Of a DNA stretch of 64,000 nucleotides, positions 24,611 to 35,684 are shown in pieces (the first letter of the stretch is position 1; every line of letters starts with the position of its first letter). The DNA comes from Streptomyces sp. 846.5 (lineage in GTDB: Bacteria > Actinomycetota > Actinomycetes > Streptomycetales > Streptomycetaceae): positions 3,148,001 through 3,212,000 of the forward strand of contig NZ_SOBN01000001.1 of NCBI RefSeq assembly GCF_004365705.1. Reading direction: 5' to 3'. The notes under the pieces are model-generated. The model searched no databases, was not told where the DNA came from, and saw only the letters and a list, made by a program, of their open reading frames with translations. The position numbers and the translations under genes are program-made.

Positions 24611-25204
24611 GTGGAGTACCGACGCACGTCTGACGCACGCACCACCGACCGCCCCGGGGCCGCCGCAGTGCCCGGGCGGGCCGCAGCCGTGCCCGGACCG
24701 GCACGCTCCCACGACCCCGACGCCGGCCCCGGGCCGCGCACCCCCGAGCAGCGCGGGGGCGGCGCCCGGCGACCGGCCGCGCGGCCGGCCCAGCGGGCGG
24801 GTGCGGGTACGGGTGCGGGGCCGAGGACCCCGCACCGGCTCACCGCGGTGGGCGGCGCCGTGGTCACCCTCGGCGCGACCTTTCTGGGCGGGGCACTGGA
24901 CTTCTGGCTGTTCGGCGGCTCCGGCATCGTCATGGGGCTGGCCTATGTCGCCGCCTGCTTCCAGGTCGCGGTGCGGCTGCGCGCTGCGGACCTGGCGGTC
25001 GCCCCGATCAGCGGGCCGATCGCCTTCGCGATCACCCTGCTGGTGCTGGGGGGAGGGCCTGGCGGCGGCGTTGTCGGACGGATCGTCAGCCTGGCCACGG
25101 GGCTGGCGTTGCAGGCGGGGTGGCTGTTCACCGGCACGGCGCTGTCCGCGGTGATCGTGTTGGCTCGGCACATCGCGCTGACTCGGGCTCGGCGTCGGGG
25201 CTGA
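24611..25204 (+). CDS. Membrane protein with N-terminal disordered region (DUF6542-like)
   Basis: The GTG at 24611 gives a 197-aa protein: ~80 residues of proline/arginine/alanine-rich disorder, then four hydrophobic segments (for example LTAVGGAVVTLGATFLGGAL and PISGPIAFAITLLVLGGG) and a basic tail. It resembles the DUF6542 membrane proteins encoded divergently from ychF in streptomycetes; the family name is from memory and not checked. No Shine-Dalgarno precedes the GTG, so translation may be leaderless. Function unknown. Confidence 0.68.
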   Translation: MEYRRTSDARTTDRPGAAAVPGRAAAVPGPARSHDPDAGPGPRTPEQRGGGARRPAARPAQRAGAGTGAGPRTPHRLTAVGGAVVTLGATFLGGALDFWLFGGSGIVMGLAYVAACFQVAVRLRAADLAVAPISGPIAFAITLLVLGGGPGGGVVGRIVSLATGLALQAGWLFTGTALSAVIVLARHIALTRARRRG

Positions 25205-25220
25205 GGGGTGTTCTTTTGCT

Positions 25221-25344
25221 GCGGACCGTAGCTGGCTGGTCGCGCAGTTCCCCGCGCCCCTGGATAGTGCAACGCACCCGCAGTGGGTCAGTTGCAGCCC
25301 CTCAGGGGCGCCGGGAACTGCGCGACCAGCCCCTCACGGTCCGC
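25221..25344. terminator. Large compound inverted repeat acting as bidirectional terminator
   Basis: An outer stem GCGGACCG/CGGTCCGC (25221-25228, 25337-25344) encloses a 26-bp stem (25236-25261 with 25304-25329, one mismatch) and an inner GCAAC/GTTGC hairpin. It separates the convergent membrane-protein and ppgK genes. Each arm contains the sequence GCGCAGTTCCCCGCGCCCCT or its near complement, also found at 7889. Confidence 0.8.
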
Positions 25345-25365
25345 AGCCGAAAACAGACAGAACCA

Positions 25366-26106
25366 CTAACCCAGCTTCGCCGCAGCCATCGCCGCACCCA
25401 CGATGCCCGCATCGTTCTGCAGCTGCGCCGGCACGATCTCCGCGCGCAGCGGCTTGAGCAGCGGCAGGAACTTGTCGGCCTTGCGGCTCACCCCGCCGCC
25501 GATGATGATCAGCTGCGGTGAGAACAGCTGCTCCACCATGCCGAAGTAGTCGTCGAGCCGCTCGGCCCACTGCGCCCAGGTCCAGTCGTGCTCCTCCTTG
25601 GCCGCCGAGGAGGCGTGCTTCTCCGCGTCCTTGCCGTGCAGCTCCAGATGGCCCAGCTCGGTGTTGGGCACCAGCACGCCATCGATGAACAGCGCGCTGC
25701 CGATCCCGGTGCCCAGGGTGAGCAGCAGCACCACGCCCTTGCGGTCCTTGCCCGCGCCGTAGGCGACCTCGGCCAGACCCGCCGCGTCGGCGTCGTTGAC
25801 CAGAGCCACCGGCAGCCCCAGCGCCTCGGAGAACAGCGCCCTGGCGTCCAGGTCGATCCAGCCCTTGTCGACGTTGGCGGCGGTACGGGTGTGCCCGTCC
25901 ACCACCACGCCGGGGAAGGTCAGGCCGACCGGGCCGCGCCAGTCGAAGTGGCGGACCACTTCCTGGACCGCCCCGACCACCGCCTTCGGCTCGGACGGCT
26001 GCGGGGTGAGCACCTTGTGCCGTTCCTGGGCGAGTGCGCCCCGATCCAGGTCGGCGGGCGCGCCCTTGATGCCCGAGCCGCCGATGTCCACGCCGAAGAC
26101 GTTCAC
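25366..26106 (-). CDS. ppgK: Polyphosphate glucokinase
   Basis: A 246-aa ROK-family kinase. N-terminal FGVDIGGSGIKGAPADL is the phosphate-binding motif, NDADAAGLAEVAYGAG the glucose-binding region with catalytic Asp, and LTLGTGIGSALF the adenosine/phosphate segment; ELGHLELHGKDAE follows. Length and sequence match actinobacterial PpgK, which phosphorylates glucose using inorganic polyphosphate or ATP in the cytoplasm. It is the middle of the ychF-ppgK-ispH neighbourhood conserved in streptomycetes. Confidence 0.94.
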   Translation of the reverse strand: MNVFGVDIGGSGIKGAPADLDRGALAQERHKVLTPQPSEPKAVVGAVQEVVRHFDWRGPVGLTFPGVVVDGHTRTAANVDKGWIDLDARALFSEALGLPVALVNDADAAGLAEVAYGAGKDRKGVVLLLTLGTGIGSALFIDGVLVPNTELGHLELHGKDAEKHASSAAKEEHDWTWAQWAERLDDYFGMVEQLFSPQLIIIGGGVSRKADKFLPLLKPLRAEIVPAQLQNDAGIVGAAMAAAKLG

Positions 26107-26222
26107 GTCGAGAATCCCCTGTTCGTCGTTGAACCGAATAACGCCAACGTAGGACCTACCCCGCCGGACCGCCTCATGTACCGGCAGGACGTACTTCGTA
26201 CAGGTGTACTACTTCCCGTGCA

Positions 26223-27194
26223 CTACTTCCCGGCGGCCTCGGCGCGCAGGTCCCGGCGCAGTTCCTTGGGCAGCGAGAACTGGATGTGCTCGTCCGCGGT
26301 GCGGACCACCTCGACGTCGCCGAAGCCCCGCGCGGCCAGCCACTCCAGCACGCCGTCGACCAGGATCTCCGGGACGGAGGCCCCGCTGGTGACGCCGATC
26401 GTGGTGACGCCCTCCAGCCAGGCCTCCTCGATCTCGTCGGCGAAGTCGACCAGATGGGCGGCCCTGGCGCCGGCCTCCAGGGAGACCTCGACCAGCCGCA
26501 CCGAGTTGGAGGAGTTGCGCGAGCCGACCACGATGACCAGGTCCGAGTCGGCCGCGATCTGCTTGATCACGACCTGCCGGTTCTGCGTGGCGTAGCAGAT
26601 GTCGTCGCTGGGGGGGCTGGTCATCAGCGGGAAGCGGGTCTTCAGCGCGCCGACGGTAGCCATCGCCTCGTCCACCGAGAGGGTGGTCTGCGACAGCCAC
26701 ACCACCTTGGACTCGTCCCGGACCTGCACCTTGTCGACATCGCCCGGGCCGTCCACCAGGTGGGTCCGCTCGGGCGCCTCGCCCATCGTCCCGATGACCT
26801 CCTCGTGGCCCTCGTGGCCGATCAGCAGGATGTCGTAGTCCTCCTCGGCGTAGCGGAGGGCCTCCTTGTGCACCTTGGTGACCAGCGGGCAGGTGGCGTC
26901 GATGGTGGCCAGCTTGCCGCGCTGGGCCTCGTCGTGGACCTCGGGAGCCACGCCGTGGGCCGAGAAGACCACGATGTTGCCCTCGGGGACCTCTTCGGTG
27001 GCGCCGACGAAGATGACGCCCTTCTTCTCCAGCGTCTGCACGACGTACTTGTTGTGGACGATCTCGTTGCGGACGTAGATGGGGGCCCCGTACTGCTCCA
27101 GAGCCTTCTCCACGGCGATGACGGCACGGTCGACACCGGCGCAGTAACCGCGCGGGGCGGCGAGCAGGACACGGCGGGATGCGGTAGCAGGCAT
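26223..27194 (-). CDS. ispH: 4-hydroxy-3-methylbut-2-enyl diphosphate reductase
   Basis: A 323-aa IspH/LytB protein. The three 4Fe-4S ligand cysteines are in [12 protein letters not shown] (~residue 18), [12 protein letters not shown] (~102) and [12 protein letters not shown] (~203). Substrate-binding histidines lie in EIVHN and AHGV. It catalyses the last step of the methylerythritol phosphate pathway to IPP and DMAPP. The ATG at 27194 gives the standard start. It is transcribed divergently from xseA across ~90 bases. Confidence 0.96.
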   Translation of the reverse strand: MPATASRRVLLAAPRGYCAGVDRAVIAVEKALEQYGAPIYVRNEIVHNKYVVQTLEKKGVIFVGATEEVPEGNIVVFSAHGVAPEVHDEAQRGKLATIDATCPLVTKVHKEALRYAEEDYDILLIGHEGHEEVIGTMGEAPERTHLVDGPGDVDKVQVRDESKVVWLSQTTLSVDEAMATVGALKTRFPLMTSPPSDDICYATQNRQVVIKQIAADSDLVIVVGSRNSSNSVRLVEVSLEAGARAAHLVDFADEIEEAWLEGVTTIGVTSGASVPEILVDGVLEWLAARGFGDVEVVRTADEHIQFSLPKELRRDLRAEAAGK

Positions 27195-27284
27195 GGTCCC
27201 AGCCTACCGGCAGGGGACGGCGGCTCCCCGGGCTGACCGGTCGTGGCTCTCGGCGCTGTCATACCCTGCCGATAGTCTCGACGC

Positions 27285-28496
27285 ATGGCCTTGGACACTT
27301 CGGCGGACACCCCCATCCCGGTGGCGAAGGTGTCCCAGCTCATCGGCGGCTGGATCAGCCGTCTCGGCGCGGTCTGGGTGGAGGGGCAGATCACCCAGCT
27401 GAGCCGGCGACCCGGCGCCGGCGTGGTCTTTCTGACGCTCCGTGACCCCTCCGAGGACGTCTCGCTCTCGGTGACCTGCTACCGCGCCGTCTTCGAACCG
27501 GTCGCGGAGCTGGTGACCGAGGGGTCGCGGATCGTCGTGCACGCCAAGCCCGAGTGGTACGGGCCGCGCGGCACGCTGTCGCTGCGCGCCGCCGAGATCC
27601 GGCTGGTCGGCCTGGGCGACCTGCTGGCGCGGCTGGAGCTGCTGAAGCGCACCCTGGGCGCGGAGGGGCTGTTCGCCGCTGAGCGCAAGAAGCCGCTGCC
27701 GTTCCTGCCGCAGTGCATCGGCCTGGTGACCGGGCGCGCGTCCGCCGCCGAGCGCGACGTGCTGCAGAACGCGCGCCGCCGCTGGCCAGCCGTCCGCTTC
27801 GAGGTCCGCAACGTCCCGGTGCAGGGGGTGCACGCGGTCCCCGAGGTGATCGCGGCCGTCAAGGAGCTGGACGACCACCCGGACGTGGACGTGATCATCG
27901 TCGCCCGGGGCGGCGGCAGCGTGGAGGACCTGCTGCCGTTCTCCGACGAGCAGCTGGTCCGCGCCGTCGCGGCGGCCCGCACACCGGTGGTCAGCGCCAT
28001 CGGCCACGAGCCGGACCAGCCGCTGCTGGACTACGTCGCCGACCTGCGCGCCTCCACCCCCACCGACGCCGCCAAACGGGTCGTCCCCGACGTCCGGGAG
28101 GAGCTCGCCCGGGTGCACGGGCTGCGCGACCGCGCCAGGTACGGCATCCAGTCCCGGCTGGAGCGGGAGCGCACCGGGCTCGCCTCGGTGCGCAGCAGGC
28201 CGGTGCTGGCCGCGCCGTACCGGATGGTGGACGAGCGGGCCGTCGAGCTCGGCGCCCTGCTGGAGCGCTCCCGGCGGACCCTGGACCACCGGCTGGCCCG
28301 GGCCGCCTCGGAGCTGGAGCACACCCTGGCCCGGGTGGTCGCCCTCTCCCCCGCGGCGACCCTGCAGCGCGGGTACGCGGTGCTGCAGCGGGAGGACGGC
28401 GCGGTGGTGCGCGACCCGGCGCAGGTCACCCCCGGCGAGCGGCTGCGGGCGCGGGTCGCGGAGGGCGGGTTCGCGGTGACGGTGGATCAGGACTGA
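27285..28496 (+). CDS. xseA: Exodeoxyribonuclease VII large subunit
   Basis: A 403-aa XseA. N-terminal OB-fold with [20 protein letters not shown] and [15 protein letters not shown], catalytic region [20 protein letters not shown] and [21 protein letters not shown], followed by [31 protein letters not shown] read in order, and a C-terminal coiled coil. Length is typical of actinobacteria. It forms ExoVII with the adjacent XseB and degrades single-stranded DNA. Confidence 0.95.
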   Translation: MALDTSADTPIPVAKVSQLIGGWISRLGAVWVEGQITQLSRRPGAGVVFLTLRDPSEDVSLSVTCYRAVFEPVAELVTEGSRIVVHAKPEWYGPRGTLSLRAAEIRLVGLGDLLARLELLKRTLGAEGLFAAERKKPLPFLPQCIGLVTGRASAAERDVLQNARRRWPAVRFEVRNVPVQGVHAVPEVIAAVKELDDHPDVDVIIVARGGGSVEDLLPFSDEQLVRAVAAARTPVVSAIGHEPDQPLLDYVADLRASTPTDAAKRVVPDVREELARVHGLRDRARYGIQSRLERERTGLASVRSRPVLAAPYRMVDERAVELGALLERSRRTLDHRLARAASELEHTLARVVALSPAATLQRGYAVLQREDGAVVRDPAQVTPGERLRARVAEGGFAVTVDQD

Positions 28497-28548
28497 GCCT
28501 CCGCGGACGTCGGGCCGAATTGTCAGAGCAGGCCCCTACGCTGGGGTC

Positions 28549-28803
28549 ATGGCAAAGAAGTCGGCGGGTGAGGCAGCGGTGGACGACACCCTGGGCTACG
28601 AGCAGGCGCGGGACGCCCTGCTGGAGGTCGTCCGGACGCTGGAGACCGGAGGGACGTCGCTGGAGGAGTCGCTGGCCCTGTGGGAGCGCGGGGAGCAGCT
28701 GGCGAAGGTGTGCGAGCGCTGGCTGGACGGCGCCAGGGCCCGGCTGGACGCCGCCCTGGCGGAGGGCGAGGCGGAGGGCGAGGCGGAGGCCGAGGAGGCC
28801 TGA
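28549..28803 (+). CDS. xseB: Exodeoxyribonuclease VII small subunit
   Basis: An 84-aa helical protein with the XseB pattern: [20 protein letters not shown], then [19 protein letters not shown] and [15 protein letters not shown]. It lies 52 bases after xseA and ends in an acidic repeat ([14 protein letters not shown]). It binds the XseA coiled coil; several copies per large subunit are known. Confidence 0.93.
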   Translation: MAKKSAGEAAVDDTLGYEQARDALLEVVRTLETGGTSLEESLALWERGEQLAKVCERWLDGARARLDAALAEGEAEGEAEAEEA

Positions 28804-28859
28804 CGGCGGCCGGCCCTGGAGTGATCCACATCACCTGCCCAGGGATCGCCTTGGGAAAT

Positions 28860-28875
28860 AGTTGAAACTTCACCT
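28860..28875. promoter_or_regulatory. Near-palindrome upstream of the nitroreductase-family gene
   Basis: AGTTGAA-AC-TTCACCT has 6 of 7 matching arm positions. It lies ~70 bases before the gene in an AT-richer stretch. It is a candidate operator for an unassigned regulator. Confidence 0.4.
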
Positions 28876-28945
28876 ATGTTGTGACCCGTGACAGCGGCGA
28901 CCCTGCCGTCCGTCCACACACAGGTACACATTCAAAAGGTGAATC

Positions 28946-29545
28946 ATGTCTGACGCTCTGGTACTCGACGCCGCCGCCCAGGATCTGCTGTTCCGTGAGG
29001 CCCGCACCGCCAACACCTTCACCGACGAGCCGGTCAGCGACGAGCAGATCCAGGCGATCTACGACCTGGTGAAGTTCGGCCCGACCGCGTTCAACCAGCA
29101 GCCGCTGCGCATCGTCCTGGTCCGCTCGGCCGAGGCCCGCGAGCGCCTGGTCGGCCACATGTCCGACGGCAACAAGGCCAAGACCGGCTCCGCCCCGCTG
29201 GTCGCCATCGTCGCCGCCGACCACGAGTTCCACGAGGAGCTGCCGACCCAGTTCCCGGTCTTCCCGCAGGCCAAGGACCTCTTCTTCGCGGAGCGCCCGG
29301 CCCGTGAGGCCTCCAGCTCCTTCAACGCCGCCCTGCAGGTCGGCTACTTCGTCGTCGGCATCCGCGCCGCCGGCCTGGCCGCGGGCCCGATGACCGGCTT
29401 CGACGCCGCGGGCATCAACAAGGAGTTCTTCCCGGACGGCGACCACTCCGTGCTGGCCGTCATCAACATCGGCAAGCCCGGCGCCGACGCCTGGTACCCG
29501 CGCAACCCGCGGCTGGCCTTCGACGAGGCCGTCACCACCGTCTGA
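28946..29545 (+). CDS. Nitroreductase-family protein (malonic semialdehyde reductase RutE-like)
   Basis: A 199-aa FMN-dependent nitroreductase-fold protein. Conserved segments are EARTANTFTDEPVSDEQIQA, LVKFGPTAFNQQPLRIVLV (FMN binding) and the C-terminal VINIGKPGADAWYPRNPRL. This subgroup is usually annotated RutE/malonic semialdehyde reductase. No other rut genes are nearby, so the physiological substrate is open. AAAGGTGA provides a ribosome-binding site just before ATG 28946. A short near-palindrome upstream suggests it is regulated on its own. Confidence 0.85.
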   Translation: MSDALVLDAAAQDLLFREARTANTFTDEPVSDEQIQAIYDLVKFGPTAFNQQPLRIVLVRSAEARERLVGHMSDGNKAKTGSAPLVAIVAADHEFHEELPTQFPVFPQAKDLFFAERPAREASSSFNAALQVGYFVVGIRAAGLAAGPMTGFDAAGINKEFFPDGDHSVLAVINIGKPGADAWYPRNPRLAFDEAVTTV

Positions 29546-29560
29546 CCCTGACGCGCAGAT

Positions 29561-29598
29561 GCGAATGCCCCGGCCATGGTGATGGCCGGGGCATTCGC
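29561..29598. terminator. Perfect 17-bp hairpin between convergent genes
   Basis: GCGAATGCCCCGGCCAT (29561-29577) and its exact complement (29582-29598) enclose the loop GGTG. It is placed to terminate both the nitroreductase-family gene and the convergent DUF4245 gene. Confidence 0.88.
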
Positions 29599-29607
29599 GT
29601 CTACTGG

Positions 29608-30195
29608 CTACTTGAGCGCCGCCGCGAACTTCTCCAGGTTGGCGAAGGACTCGGTGCCGGTCACCACCGTGGTCACCTTGCCGGTCTCCAGCACCAGGGC
29701 CCGGTAGCGGTCGCCCTGGTAGTGGCTCCAGACCTTGCCGTCGACGGTGCTGGTGGCGGTCTGCTTCACGCCGTTGGTCGTCGCGTCCGCGAGGAACGCG
29801 GCGGCCGGGCCGTTGCTCTGGCGCACCGCGACGTACTGCTTGGCCGGGTCGATGAAGCCGAGGGTCCACTGGGAGTTCTGTGGGTCGGCGCCGTCGTACT
29901 CGACGGCCGTGGCGTTCCATCCGGTCGGCAGGCCGGCCGGTGCCAGCACCTGGTACGGGGCCGCGCGCTGGGCCGAGGTCAGGGCCGCCTGGTACTCGAC
30001 CGGGTGCACCCCGCTGCCGCCGCTGTGCGGGATGAAGTAGTAGATCACGAAGCCCGCCGCCATCACCGCGAGCAGCGACAGGATCATGTCGCGCACGGAC
30101 TTCCCGGCCATGCCCGGCCGCTTCTGGGTCTTGGTCGGTGCTGTCCCGGTCTGCGCCGGCGCGCTCTCTGTTGCCACGCCTCCATGGTGGCCCAT
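29608..30195 (-). CDS. DUF4245-type single-pass membrane protein
   Basis: A ~195-aa protein with a short cytoplasmic lead, one transmembrane helix ([20 protein letters not shown]) and an extracytoplasmic domain with [21 protein letters not shown] and a C-terminal [20 protein letters not shown]. This pattern fits the actinobacterial DUF4245 family, commonly beside glpX as here (the two genes are divergent). Function is unknown. The start is uncertain: ATG 30195 is used, but the GTG at 30177 (nearer GGAGG, spacing only one base) would also keep the domain intact. Confidence 0.8.
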   Translation of the reverse strand: MGHHGGVATESAPAQTGTAPTKTQKRPGMAGKSVRDMILSLLAVMAAGFVIYYFIPHSGGSGVHPVEYQAALTSAQRAAPYQVLAPAGLPTGWNATAVEYDGADPQNSQWTLGFIDPAKQYVAVRQSNGPAAAFLADATTNGVKQTATSTVDGKVWSHYQGDRYRALVLETGKVTTVVTGTESFANLEKFAAALK

Positions 30196-30371
30196 GCCCC
30201 GCGGGGCCGGCCGCACCGGGGTGCCGAACCGCCGCAATCCGGGCCCCGATGCGGGCTCCGAGCCGGGCCCCGCAGGCCGGAGGTGCCCCAGGCCACAGAC
30301 ACCTGCGCAGGTCACGGATAGGCTCAAGGCACCCTCATCCGGCCGTCGTCGTACAGAGAGGTACGCAACCG

Positions 30372-31418
30372 ATGACCGAACGCCAGTCCCAGAACCATCA
30401 CCTTCCCTCCTCGCTGGAGGTCTCCCCGGAGGCACCCGACCGCAACCTCGCCCTGGAACTCGTCCGCGTGACCGAAGCCGCCGCGATGGCGGCAGGCCGC
30501 TGGGTCGGCCGCGGCGACAAGAACGGCGCCGACGGCGCGGCCGTACGCGCCATGCGCACCCTCGTCCAGACCGTCTCGATGAACGGCGTCGTCGTCATCG
30601 GCGAGGGCGAGAAGGACGACGCGCCCATGCTCTACAACGGCGAGCGGATCGGCGACGGGACCGGCGCGGAGTGCGACGTCGCCGTCGACCCGGTGGACGG
30701 CACCACCCTCACCGCCAAGGGCATGTCCAATGCGGTCGCGGTGCTCGCCGTCGCCGACCGAGGCACCATGTTCGACCCCAGCGCCGTCTTCTACATGGAC
30801 AAGCTGGTCGCGGGCCCGGACGCGGCCGGACTCGTCGACATCACCGCCCCGGTCGAGCACAACGTACGCGCGGTGGCCAGGGCCAAGGGCTCCGCGCCCG
30901 AGGACGTCACCGTGGTGCTGCTGGACCGTCCGCGCCACGAGCAGCTGGCGGCGGAGATCCGGGCCACCGGCGCCCGGATCAAGTTCATCTCGGACGGCGA
31001 CGTGGCCGGCGCCGTCATGGCCGTGCGCGAAGGCACCGGCGTCGACCTGCTGCTGGGCATCGGCGGGACGCCCGAGGGCATCATCGCGGCCTGCGCCATA
31101 AAGTGCCTCGGCGGTGTCATCCAGGGCCGGCTGTGGCCCAAGGACGAGGCGGAACGCCGCAAGGCGCTGGACGCCGGGCACGACCTGGGCCGGGTGCTGC
31201 ACACCGACGACCTGGTCAGCGGCGAGAACGTGTTCTTTGTCGCCACCGGCATCACCGACGGCGAGCTGCTGCGCGGCGTGCACTACAAGTCGGAGACGGC
31301 GACCACCAGTTCACTGGTGATGCGGTCCAAGAGCGGGACCATCCGGCAGATCGACAGCACCCACAAGCTGTCCAAGCTGCGTGCCTACAGCGCGATCGAC
31401 TTCGATCGTGCCCGCTAG
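30372..31418 (+). CDS. glpX: Fructose-1,6-bisphosphatase class II
   Basis: A 348-aa GlpX protein. Metal- and substrate-binding landmarks are [31 protein letters not shown] and [20 protein letters not shown]. This is the gluconeogenic FBPase of actinobacteria, which generally lack the class I enzyme. ATG 30372 follows AGAGAGG by about ten bases. Gene order DUF4245/glpX/WhiB/DUF1707/fumarase matches the streptomycete chromosomal core. Confidence 0.95.
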   Translation: MTERQSQNHHLPSSLEVSPEAPDRNLALELVRVTEAAAMAAGRWVGRGDKNGADGAAVRAMRTLVQTVSMNGVVVIGEGEKDDAPMLYNGERIGDGTGAECDVAVDPVDGTTLTAKGMSNAVAVLAVADRGTMFDPSAVFYMDKLVAGPDAAGLVDITAPVEHNVRAVARAKGSAPEDVTVVLLDRPRHEQLAAEIRATGARIKFISDGDVAGAVMAVREGTGVDLLLGIGGTPEGIIAACAIKCLGGVIQGRLWPKDEAERRKALDAGHDLGRVLHTDDLVSGENVFFVATGITDGELLRGVHYKSETATTSSLVMRSKSGTIRQIDSTHKLSKLRAYSAIDFDRAR

Positions 31419-31450
31419 CCGGTAGCCGGTAGCTCGGAACTGACGGACGC

Positions 31451-31807
31451 TCAGCCCGCGGCCGCGATCTGGCTGCCGACCCGCGCCGCCTCCCGGAGCT
31501 CCTGCTCCCGGCGGCGGCGCCGGGCGAGCACCACCCGGCGCTCGGCGGCGGTCAGACCGCCCCAGACGCCGTACGGCTCGGGCTGCAGCAGCGCGTGCTC
31601 CCGGCACTCCAGCAGCACCGGGCAGCGGGCGCAGACCCGCTTCGCCTGCTCCTCGCGCGCCAACCGGGCCGCCGTCGGCTCCTTCGACGGGGCGAAGAAC
31701 AGGCCCGCCTCGTCACGGCGGCAGGCCGCGTTGGAATGCCATGGACTGTCATCCGCCGGTCCGCGTTGTGCCGGGACGTGTGCGACGTGCGCACGGGAGT
31801 CGTCCAT
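31451..31807 (-). CDS. WhiB-family iron-sulfur regulator (WblI-like by position)
   Basis: From the ATG at 31807 the 118-aa product has four conserved cysteines (Cys29, Cys59, Cys62, Cys68; CARCPVLLEC) that ligate a 4Fe-4S cluster. The turn motif PYGVWGGLTAAERR and a basic C-terminal tail RRRRREQELR for DNA contact follow. The position between glpX and the DUF1707/fumarase genes matches wblI in S. coelicolor; that assignment rests on remembered synteny and is not certain. No clear ribosome-binding site precedes the start. Confidence 0.87.
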   Translation of the reverse strand: MDDSRAHVAHVPAQRGPADDSPWHSNAACRRDEAGLFFAPSKEPTAARLAREEQAKRVCARCPVLLECREHALLQPEPYGVWGGLTAAERRVVLARRRRREQELREAARVGSQIAAAG

Positions 31808-31994
31808 ACGGGCCTGTATCGGATGAAGCACGACGCACTCCTGACGACAGTGGCGAATGCTCGGTCGCCCTGCCTGCTGTGCGAGCTGCTCTGCGCGTCT
31901 CGGCTCGGCCAGGCTGGGCATTGCGGTGTGAGGCCAGAACTACCCCGCCACCGACCGATTCATGCATTGCGCACACAATCCGACCAAGGGTTCG

Positions 31995-32726
31995 TCAGCC
32001 CTCGCCGGCGTCCAGGAACTTGCGCGCCTTCTCCCGTGCTTTCGCTGCGAGCTTGCTCGGCTTGCGACGCTTCGCCTCGACCCCGCCGAACACCGCAGCG
32101 CCCTTGATGGTGACCACCGGACCGTCCGGATCGGGGCTCTCCTGCTGCTTCACGTCGAATCCGCCGAAGATCCCGGCACCGCCACCGCGCAGGGTGACGT
32201 GATCCGGGACCTTGATCTCCACCCCGCCGAAGACCGCGGTGCAGTGGATCACCAGCTCCGGGGCGTCGAACACGGCCTCAGTCAGGTCGATCTCCACCCC
32301 GCCGAAGACGGCGACGGCCTTGAGCATCCGCCCGGCCCGGAAGCGGCCCTTGCGCTCGGCCCCGCCGAAGATCGCCACCATGGACTCGGGCTCGGAACGG
32401 GACGGCAGCGCGGACTGCCGCAGCCCCGGCTGCGCGACGGCGCCCGGAGCGGCGGCGGCCGTGGGCATCGACTGCTGCGTGGCATGGTGCGAGGGCAGGT
32501 CCCGGGTCAGCGGCACCAGCTCACCCAGGGTCTTCGCGGCGTACACCGCGTCCACCCGCTCGCCGTGCTCCTCCGCGGTCAGCCGCCCCTCGGCGTACGC
32601 CTCACGCAGGGCCTCGGCGACGCGCTCACGGTCGGCGTCGGAAGCACGCAGATCGGCTTCCGCCGGGTCGGCGTAGGGCTTCTTCAACGGATCCGGAACG
32701 GGCTTCGGCACGGGTGAGTTGTCCAC
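31995..32726 (-). CDS. DUF1707 protein with LiaF-like repeated C-terminal domain
   Basis: From GTG 32726 the 243-aa product has an N-terminal DUF1707 SHOCT-like motif (LRASDADRERVAEALREAYA, then GRLTAEEHGERVDAVYAAKT). A C-terminal beta-repeat domain follows with five copies of AVFGGVE-like turns (AIFGGAE, AVFGGVEI, AVFGGVEIK, GIFGGFDV, AVFGGVEA). This resembles the cell-wall-stress LiaF/DUF2154 fold. It has no transmembrane segment. TATCCT six bases before the GTG, and no Shine-Dalgarno, suggest a leaderless transcript. Role in envelope stress is inferred from the domain only. Confidence 0.85.
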   Translation of the reverse strand: MDNSPVPKPVPDPLKKPYADPAEADLRASDADRERVAEALREAYAEGRLTAEEHGERVDAVYAAKTLGELVPLTRDLPSHHATQQSMPTAAAAPGAVAQPGLRQSALPSRSEPESMVAIFGGAERKGRFRAGRMLKAVAVFGGVEIDLTEAVFDAPELVIHCTAVFGGVEIKVPDHVTLRGGGAGIFGGFDVKQQESPDPDGPVVTIKGAAVFGGVEAKRRKPSKLAAKAREKARKFLDAGEG

Positions 32727-32856
32727 AGGGTGAGGATAGTCACCCGGCCACCCTCCATGACAGCCCCGATCAGTACCCTGGGGAGGGCTCCGCCACGGCT
32801 GCCGGAGCTCGGAGCCCGCCGCCGAGCTCCGATCGCCGAAGAATGAGGACCACACC

Positions 32857-34512
<1,656 letters not shown>

Positions 34513-34796
34513 TTCAGCCAGCACATAGCCCAGGGCCCTTACTTCGGTCGGGGCCTTTGGCGTCTCCCCAACTACCGCTGCCAGGGCGATTGCGCGTTGT
34601 CGCAACGCGTCCCCCTTGCACCTCTCGTGGCGCTCCCGGGAGCATCGAACGAGACGACCAAACAGGACGGGGAGCAGCAGTGAAGCTTGTCGGCCAACAG
34701 ATCAGACCTGACCCCCACCACAAACGACTGCAACCTCATGCGATCACTTTCGGTCCCTGGCTGACGTGGAGCAATCGTCAAGACTTGTGGATTGGG
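34513..34796. other. Intergenic stretch, no supported gene
   Basis: This 284-base region follows the class I fumarase. GGCCC/GGGCC around 34532-34554 could form a weak terminator. A GTG at 34681 with GGGGAG upstream opens a frame that runs antisense through the next gene, but its composition is not gene-like. GC is visibly lower than in flanking genes. Confidence 0.4.
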
Positions 34797-35423
34797 TCAG
34801 CCAGGGTGGTGCCGCGTCAGGACCGCTCCCGGCCATGTGGGGCAGTGCCAGGAACTGCCGGTCCACTCGATGAGGAACGGTTGCGCATGGGGCAGGGGTG
34901 TTCCCCAGACGGCGGCGCCGAGCTCGCAGAGGCGGCCGAGTCCGGCCGTGAGGCTGGCCACGTGGCCGACAACGGTGACGGTCTCTCCCGGGTGCTGCTC
35001 GGCGATGTGATGGAAGGCCGTGGTCACGCGGGTGACGACGTCGTGCCCGGTCTCGCCGTCCGCGACCCGTTGCTCCAGGTCCTTGTCGACGACCCAGGCG
35101 CGCAGCACGTCCGCCGTCTGCCGTCGGACGGTCGGATCGCCGCTTCCTTCGTGCCTGCCGATGCCGACCTCCATCAGCTCAGGCATCGCCTGGACCGACA
35201 TGCCGGCCGCGGCAGCGAGCGGCTGCGCGGTCTGTCGTGCGCGCAGGGCCGTGCTGGCATAGATCCCGCTGATCGGCTCGTCCGCCAGGGTTCGGGCCGC
35301 GAGCACCGCCTGGCGCTGTCCCAGTTCGGTCAAGGGTGCGCTGGGAACCGCCCCGGCGATCGCGAAGGTGACGTTCTCCGACTCGCCGTGCCGAAGGCAC
35401 CACACCCGGACGCGGTTGCTCAT
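34797..35423 (-). CDS. Histidine phosphatase (phosphoglycerate-mutase-like) family protein
   Basis: A 208-aa protein with the catalytic LRHGESE motif at residue 10, the SAPLTELGQRQAVLAARTLA helix, the second arginine in STALRARQTAQPL and the late VVGHVASL histidine. All are in order, so catalytic residues are intact. Such enzymes dephosphorylate varied metabolites. Specificity cannot be assigned. It is the first gene of the accessory segment after the fumarase and is transcribed toward it. Confidence 0.87.
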   Translation of the reverse strand: MSNRVRVWCLRHGESENVTFAIAGAVPSAPLTELGQRQAVLAARTLADEPISGIYASTALRARQTAQPLAAAAGMSVQAMPELMEVGIGRHEGSGDPTVRRQTADVLRAWVVDKDLEQRVADGETGHDVVTRVTTAFHHIAEQHPGETVTVVGHVASLTAGLGRLCELGAAVWGTPLPHAQPFLIEWTGSSWHCPTWPGAVLTRHHPG

Positions 35424-35684
35424 GCTGCCTGTTCCTCACGCTCGACCCAACACCTCCTACAGCGAAGCCATCGCCTTCCCCGCCCCTTGGGCCGAACCAG
35501 TCCTCGAGGCAATCGCACCGGCATCCACCTGCAGCGAAGCCGCAACCATGATGCCGATGCTGAACACCGCATAACGGCCACGCCGACGTTGACACCACTC
35601 CGACATACCCCGTGGCTCACGTCGCCGCCAAATCGTGGGCCAACCTTCCCACCGTGTTATCCCTCTGCCCCCAGATCTTCCGTG
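35424..35684. other. Intergenic stretch, no supported gene
   Basis: 261 bases between the histidine phosphatase start and the MurJ-like stop, both on the minus strand. Short frames exist but none has both a start signal and plausible composition. The upstream part may hold the histidine phosphatase promoter. Confidence 0.4.
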
